NCBI GenBank assembly: GCA_934631985.1
Contig: CAKTYE010000024.1
Coordinates: 1 to 32,884, forward strand
Source of the DNA: an uncultured Clostridia bacterium
Lineage (GTDB): Bacteria; Bacillota; Clostridia; Christensenellales; Aristaeellaceae
DNA: 32,884 nt
Direction: 5' to 3'
Numbering within the stretch: position 1 is the stretch's first letter; every line of letters starts with the position of its first letter. The notes beneath the pieces were generated by a model. It did no database searches and had not been told where the DNA came from. It saw nothing but the letters and a program-made list of their open reading frames with translations. Shown piece after piece: positions 29,100 to 32,884 of this stretch. A program made the position numbers and the translations under genes.

Positions 29100-30494
29100 A
29101 TGCTGGAATTTGACAAGAAACTGAATCTGATCACGCAGGCGAAATATAAGTATAGCCTGCAAAACGTGGAGGAACCAAATCTCTATCGGGAAATTTATGA
29201 CTATGAGCATATCCCGAAGATCGCGTTCAACATGCGCCATGTACCCGAGGATATGCCTGAAGAAATTTGGATCACGGATACGACGTTCCGTGATGGTCAG
29301 CAGTCCGTCAGCCCCTTCACGCCCGATCAGATCGTGCATCTGTTCAAGCTGATGAGCCGCTTGGGCGGCCCCAAGGGCATTGTCCGCCAAAGCGAGTTTT
29401 TCCTGTATACTGACAAAGATAAGGAAGCCCTGCGCCGCTGTCAGGATCTGGGCCTGCCCTTCCCGGAGATCACCACCTGGATACGCGCCAATGAGAAGGA
29501 CTTCGAGCTGGTCAAGGCCGCAGGTGTGAAGGAAACGGGCATCTTGGTGTCATGCAGCGACTATCACATTTTCAAAAAGATGCACCTCAACCGTGCCCAG
29601 GCCTTGGACAAATATCTTGGCATCATTAAGGAAGCACTGGCCCAGGGCATCACGCCCAGGTGCCATTTTGAGGACATTACCCGCGCGGATTTCTACGGCT
29701 TTGTGGTTCCCTTCGCAGAGGAGCTGATGGCGCTGTCCAAGGAGAGTGGCCTGCCCATCAAGATTCGCGCCTGCGACACCATGGGCTATGGCGTGACGTA
29801 TTATGGCGCGGCCCTGCCCCGCAGCGTTCCGGGCATCATTTACGGCCTGCGCCACTACGCCGAGGTGCCTTCCAGTCAGCTGGAATGGCATGGACACAAC
29901 GACTTCTATAAGGTCGTTTCCAACGCGGGCGCGGCATGGATGTACGGCTGCTCCAGCGTGAACTGCTCCCTGCTGGGCATCGGCGAGCGGACGGGCAACT
30001 GTCCGCTGGAGGCCATGGCAATAGAATACCAATCCCTGCGCGGCACAGATGATGGCATGGATCTGAGTGCCGTGACGGAGATCGCCGACTATATGGAGCG
30101 TGAGATTGGCATTGAGATCAGCCCTCGCCAGCCCTTTGTGGGCCGTCACTTCAACGAGACCCGTGCAGGCATCCACGCGGACGGCATGCTGAAAAACGAG
30201 GAAATTTACAATATCTTCGATACCGCCAAGATCTTGAACCGTCCCGCAACGGTCGCGGTGGATTCTCACAGCGGCCTGGCAGGCGTGGCGCACTGGATGA
30301 ACGGCTACTTCCGCCTGAAGGGTGAGAACGTTGTCGCGAAGGATGACCCGCTAGTGCGCGATGTTCGCGCTCAGGTGGATAAGCTCTACGAACAGGGCCG
30401 CAACACGGTCATGGGCGATGAGGAATTGGAGATCATGGTGCGTAATGCCGACGTAGAACGCTATGAGCGCCTGCTGTTCCACAAGAGCAAGTAA
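29100..30494 (+). CDS. DRE-TIM metallolyase; candidate Re-citrate synthase or homocitrate/isopropylmalate-synthase relative
   Basis: The 464-residue protein carries a TIM-barrel Claisen-condensing domain: DTTFRDGQQS (60-69, metal Asp and catalytic Arg-Asp), CHFEDITRADF (188-198), KIRACDTMGYG (221-231), EWHGHNDFYK (262-271, two metal His) and GERTGNCPLEA (295-305). These motifs are those of 2-isopropylmalate, homocitrate and Re-citrate synthases, which condense acetyl-CoA with a 2-oxo acid. It lacks the C-terminal LeuA regulatory domain; the tail after about 370 is short. Clostridial proteins of this type include the Re-citrate synthase of Clostridium kluyveri, so that role is a real possibility, but no leu, nif or TCA genes are adjacent. 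AAAGGAGG precedes ATG 29100. Confidence 0.82.
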   Translation: MLEFDKKLNLITQAKYKYSLQNVEEPNLYREIYDYEHIPKIAFNMRHVPEDMPEEIWITDTTFRDGQQSVSPFTPDQIVHLFKLMSRLGGPKGIVRQSEFFLYTDKDKEALRRCQDLGLPFPEITTWIRANEKDFELVKAAGVKETGILVSCSDYHIFKKMHLNRAQALDKYLGIIKEALAQGITPRCHFEDITRADFYGFVVPFAEELMALSKESGLPIKIRACDTMGYGVTYYGAALPRSVPGIIYGLRHYAEVPSSQLEWHGHNDFYKVVSNAGAAWMYGCSSVNCSLLGIGERTGNCPLEAMAIEYQSLRGTDDGMDLSAVTEIADYMEREIGIEISPRQPFVGRHFNETRAGIHADGMLKNEEIYNIFDTAKILNRPATVAVDSHSGLAGVAHWMNGYFRLKGENVVAKDDPLVRDVRAQVDKLYEQGRNTVMGDEELEIMVRNADVERYERLLFHKSK

Positions 30495-30514
30495 AAAGAA
30501 GCAGGCCAGCCTAC

Positions 30515-30560
30515 AAAAATGCCGCCCGGACGCTCTGTCAGCGTCCGGGCGGCGCGTTTA
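30515..30560. terminator. Bidirectional intrinsic terminator
   Basis: Perfect 13-nt arms GCCGCCCGGACGC (30521-30533) and GCGTCCGGGCGGC (30541-30553). AAAAAT before the stem gives ATTTTT for minus-strand transcripts (typA); GCGTTTATTT follows for plus-strand ones. Confidence 0.88.
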
Positions 30561-30604
30561 TTTATCAAAAAGTCTAACCGAAGGCCGATATTCTCATTTT
30601 CTCA

Positions 30605-30672
30605 GCTGCTCTTCGGGAGGGAGCGCGAGGGAGGGGGCTTCTGGCACAGAAGCCTCCTCCCTCGCATCGCTT
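30605..30672 (-). repeat. Hairpin repeat, copy E (most intact)
   Basis: A 10-nt arm pair GCGAGGGAGG (30625-30634) / CCTCCCTCGC (30656-30665) encloses CTTCTG/CAGAAG. The tail 30608-30634 is the inverse of the identical 27-nt block in copies A and D. It lies just past the typA stop, in the opposite orientation to copies A and D. Confidence 0.85.
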
Positions 30673-30675
30673 ACC

Positions 30676-32502
<1,827 letters not shown>

Positions 32503-32543
32503 ATGTATTCAAACCTCGTTTCAATGTCGGAAAAAGGGAAAAA

Positions 32544-32884
32544 TTACAGTCGATTAGCGGTCTCCGCCAGCTCCAGGCCCTCGTTGTTCTCACAGGCCAG
32601 GCGGATGCTCCACTCGTTTTCAAACAGCAGCACATCCCGTCCGCGGCTGTCCTGCGCGCGGCCCGAGGAGGAGGTCAGCTTCAGATCCTTCACATCCTTG
32701 GGGGTCTTGACCACCCAGCGGACGTAGTGGAAGGGCATGCTCTCCATGACGATCTCCGTCTGGTATTCGGTCTTCAGGCGATGCTCCAATACTTCAAACT
32801 GAAGCACGCCGACCACGCCGACCATGAATTCCTCGCGGCCCGTCTCGGTGCGGATGAAGGTCTGGATCGCGCCCTCCTCCGCCA
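32544..32884 (-). CDS. prfC: Peptide chain release factor 3, C-terminal part (runs off the window edge)
   Basis: The visible 113 residues are the C-terminus of RF3, the GTPase that removes RF1 and RF2 from the ribosome after termination. The frame is open to the last base of the window. AEEGAIQTFIRTETGREEFMVGVVGVLQFEVLEHRL is the conserved RF3 block, and LKLTSSSGRAQDSRGRDVLLFENEW and the LACENNEGLELAE end fit the family. The GTPase domain and start lie outside the window. Placement directly before typA suggests a shared translation-factor transcript. Confidence 0.93.
   Translation of the reverse strand, partial: AEEGAIQTFIRTETGREEFMVGVVGVLQFEVLEHRLKTEYQTEIVMESMPFHYVRWVVKTPKDVKDLKLTSSSGRAQDSRGRDVLLFENEWSIRLACENNEGLELAETANRL

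Noticed and set aside
29100..30494. Histone-lysine methyltransferase, a name sometimes attached to clostridial proteins of this type
   Set aside because: All motifs are of the DRE-TIM metallolyase fold; no SET or Dot1 features exist.

Overview
This GC-rich window carries densely packed, mostly housekeeping genes and looks like the chromosome of a low-to-mid-level Bacillota (Clostridia) member, probably gut-associated. The reasons are the zapA / U32 peptidase / mutS2 block, HemZ-type radical SAM protein, strong AGGAGG ribosome binding sites, OmpR-type two-component pairs, sigma-A-like promoters and the dispersed hairpin repeats between genes. The exact genus cannot be read from the sequence. 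I see no rRNA, tRNA, CRISPR array, intact insertion sequence or replication origin.

Layout. 1-302 is the 5' end of an unrecognised minus-strand gene, followed by a gene-free stretch with stacked hairpins (303-700). 702-3750 is a plus-strand run: zinc/manganese-type ABC ATPase and permease, a YfcE-like phosphoesterase and an inositol-monophosphatase family enzyme, closed by a bidirectional terminator. 3933-4925 (-) is a BMP/PnrA-type binding protein. 5057-6196 (+) holds a flavodoxin-fold reductase and a membrane protein that seems to use a non-canonical start. 6272-8847 (-) holds glmS with its own promoter, and an M23 peptidase upstream of it. 9081-12054 (-) is a compact operon: response regulator, histidine kinase, chorismate mutase, shikimate kinase. 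12286-17946 (-) holds mutS2, U32 peptidase, zapA and a cyclophilin. 18082-20136 (-) holds hemZ and a metallo-beta-lactamase-fold hydrolase. 20250-20672 (-) is an AT-richer island gene resembling Imm63 immunity proteins, next to about 600 bases of stacked inverted repeats. 21263-24068 (-) is a second two-component pair plus a membrane-anchored PDZ protein. 24176-25994 (+) holds a TraX-like membrane protein, a zinc-ribbon membrane protein and a CBM9-like protein. 26035-27060 (-) is a CapA-family secreted protein. 27362-30494 (+) holds a class I aminotransferase and a DRE-TIM metallolyase that may be a Re-citrate synthase or a homocitrate/isopropylmalate-synthase relative. 30676-32884 (-) holds typA/bipA and the 3' part of prfC.

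The most distinctive signal is between genes. A hairpin repeat family recurs at 12086-12150, 12242-12279, 16979-17003 (remnant), 28576-28799 and 30605-30672; three copies share an identical 27-nt block. The 28576-28799 copy is interrupted by a 164-nt fold-back element with near-perfect terminal inverted repeats. Removing it together with one TA dinucleotide restores the repeat at its exact expected length, which fits a MITE that inserted with TA target duplication. Other points of interest are the orphan Imm63-like gene, a possible structured leader at 28844-29001, palindromes over the -10 elements of two promoters, and TTG start codons overlapping the regulator stop in both two-component pairs.
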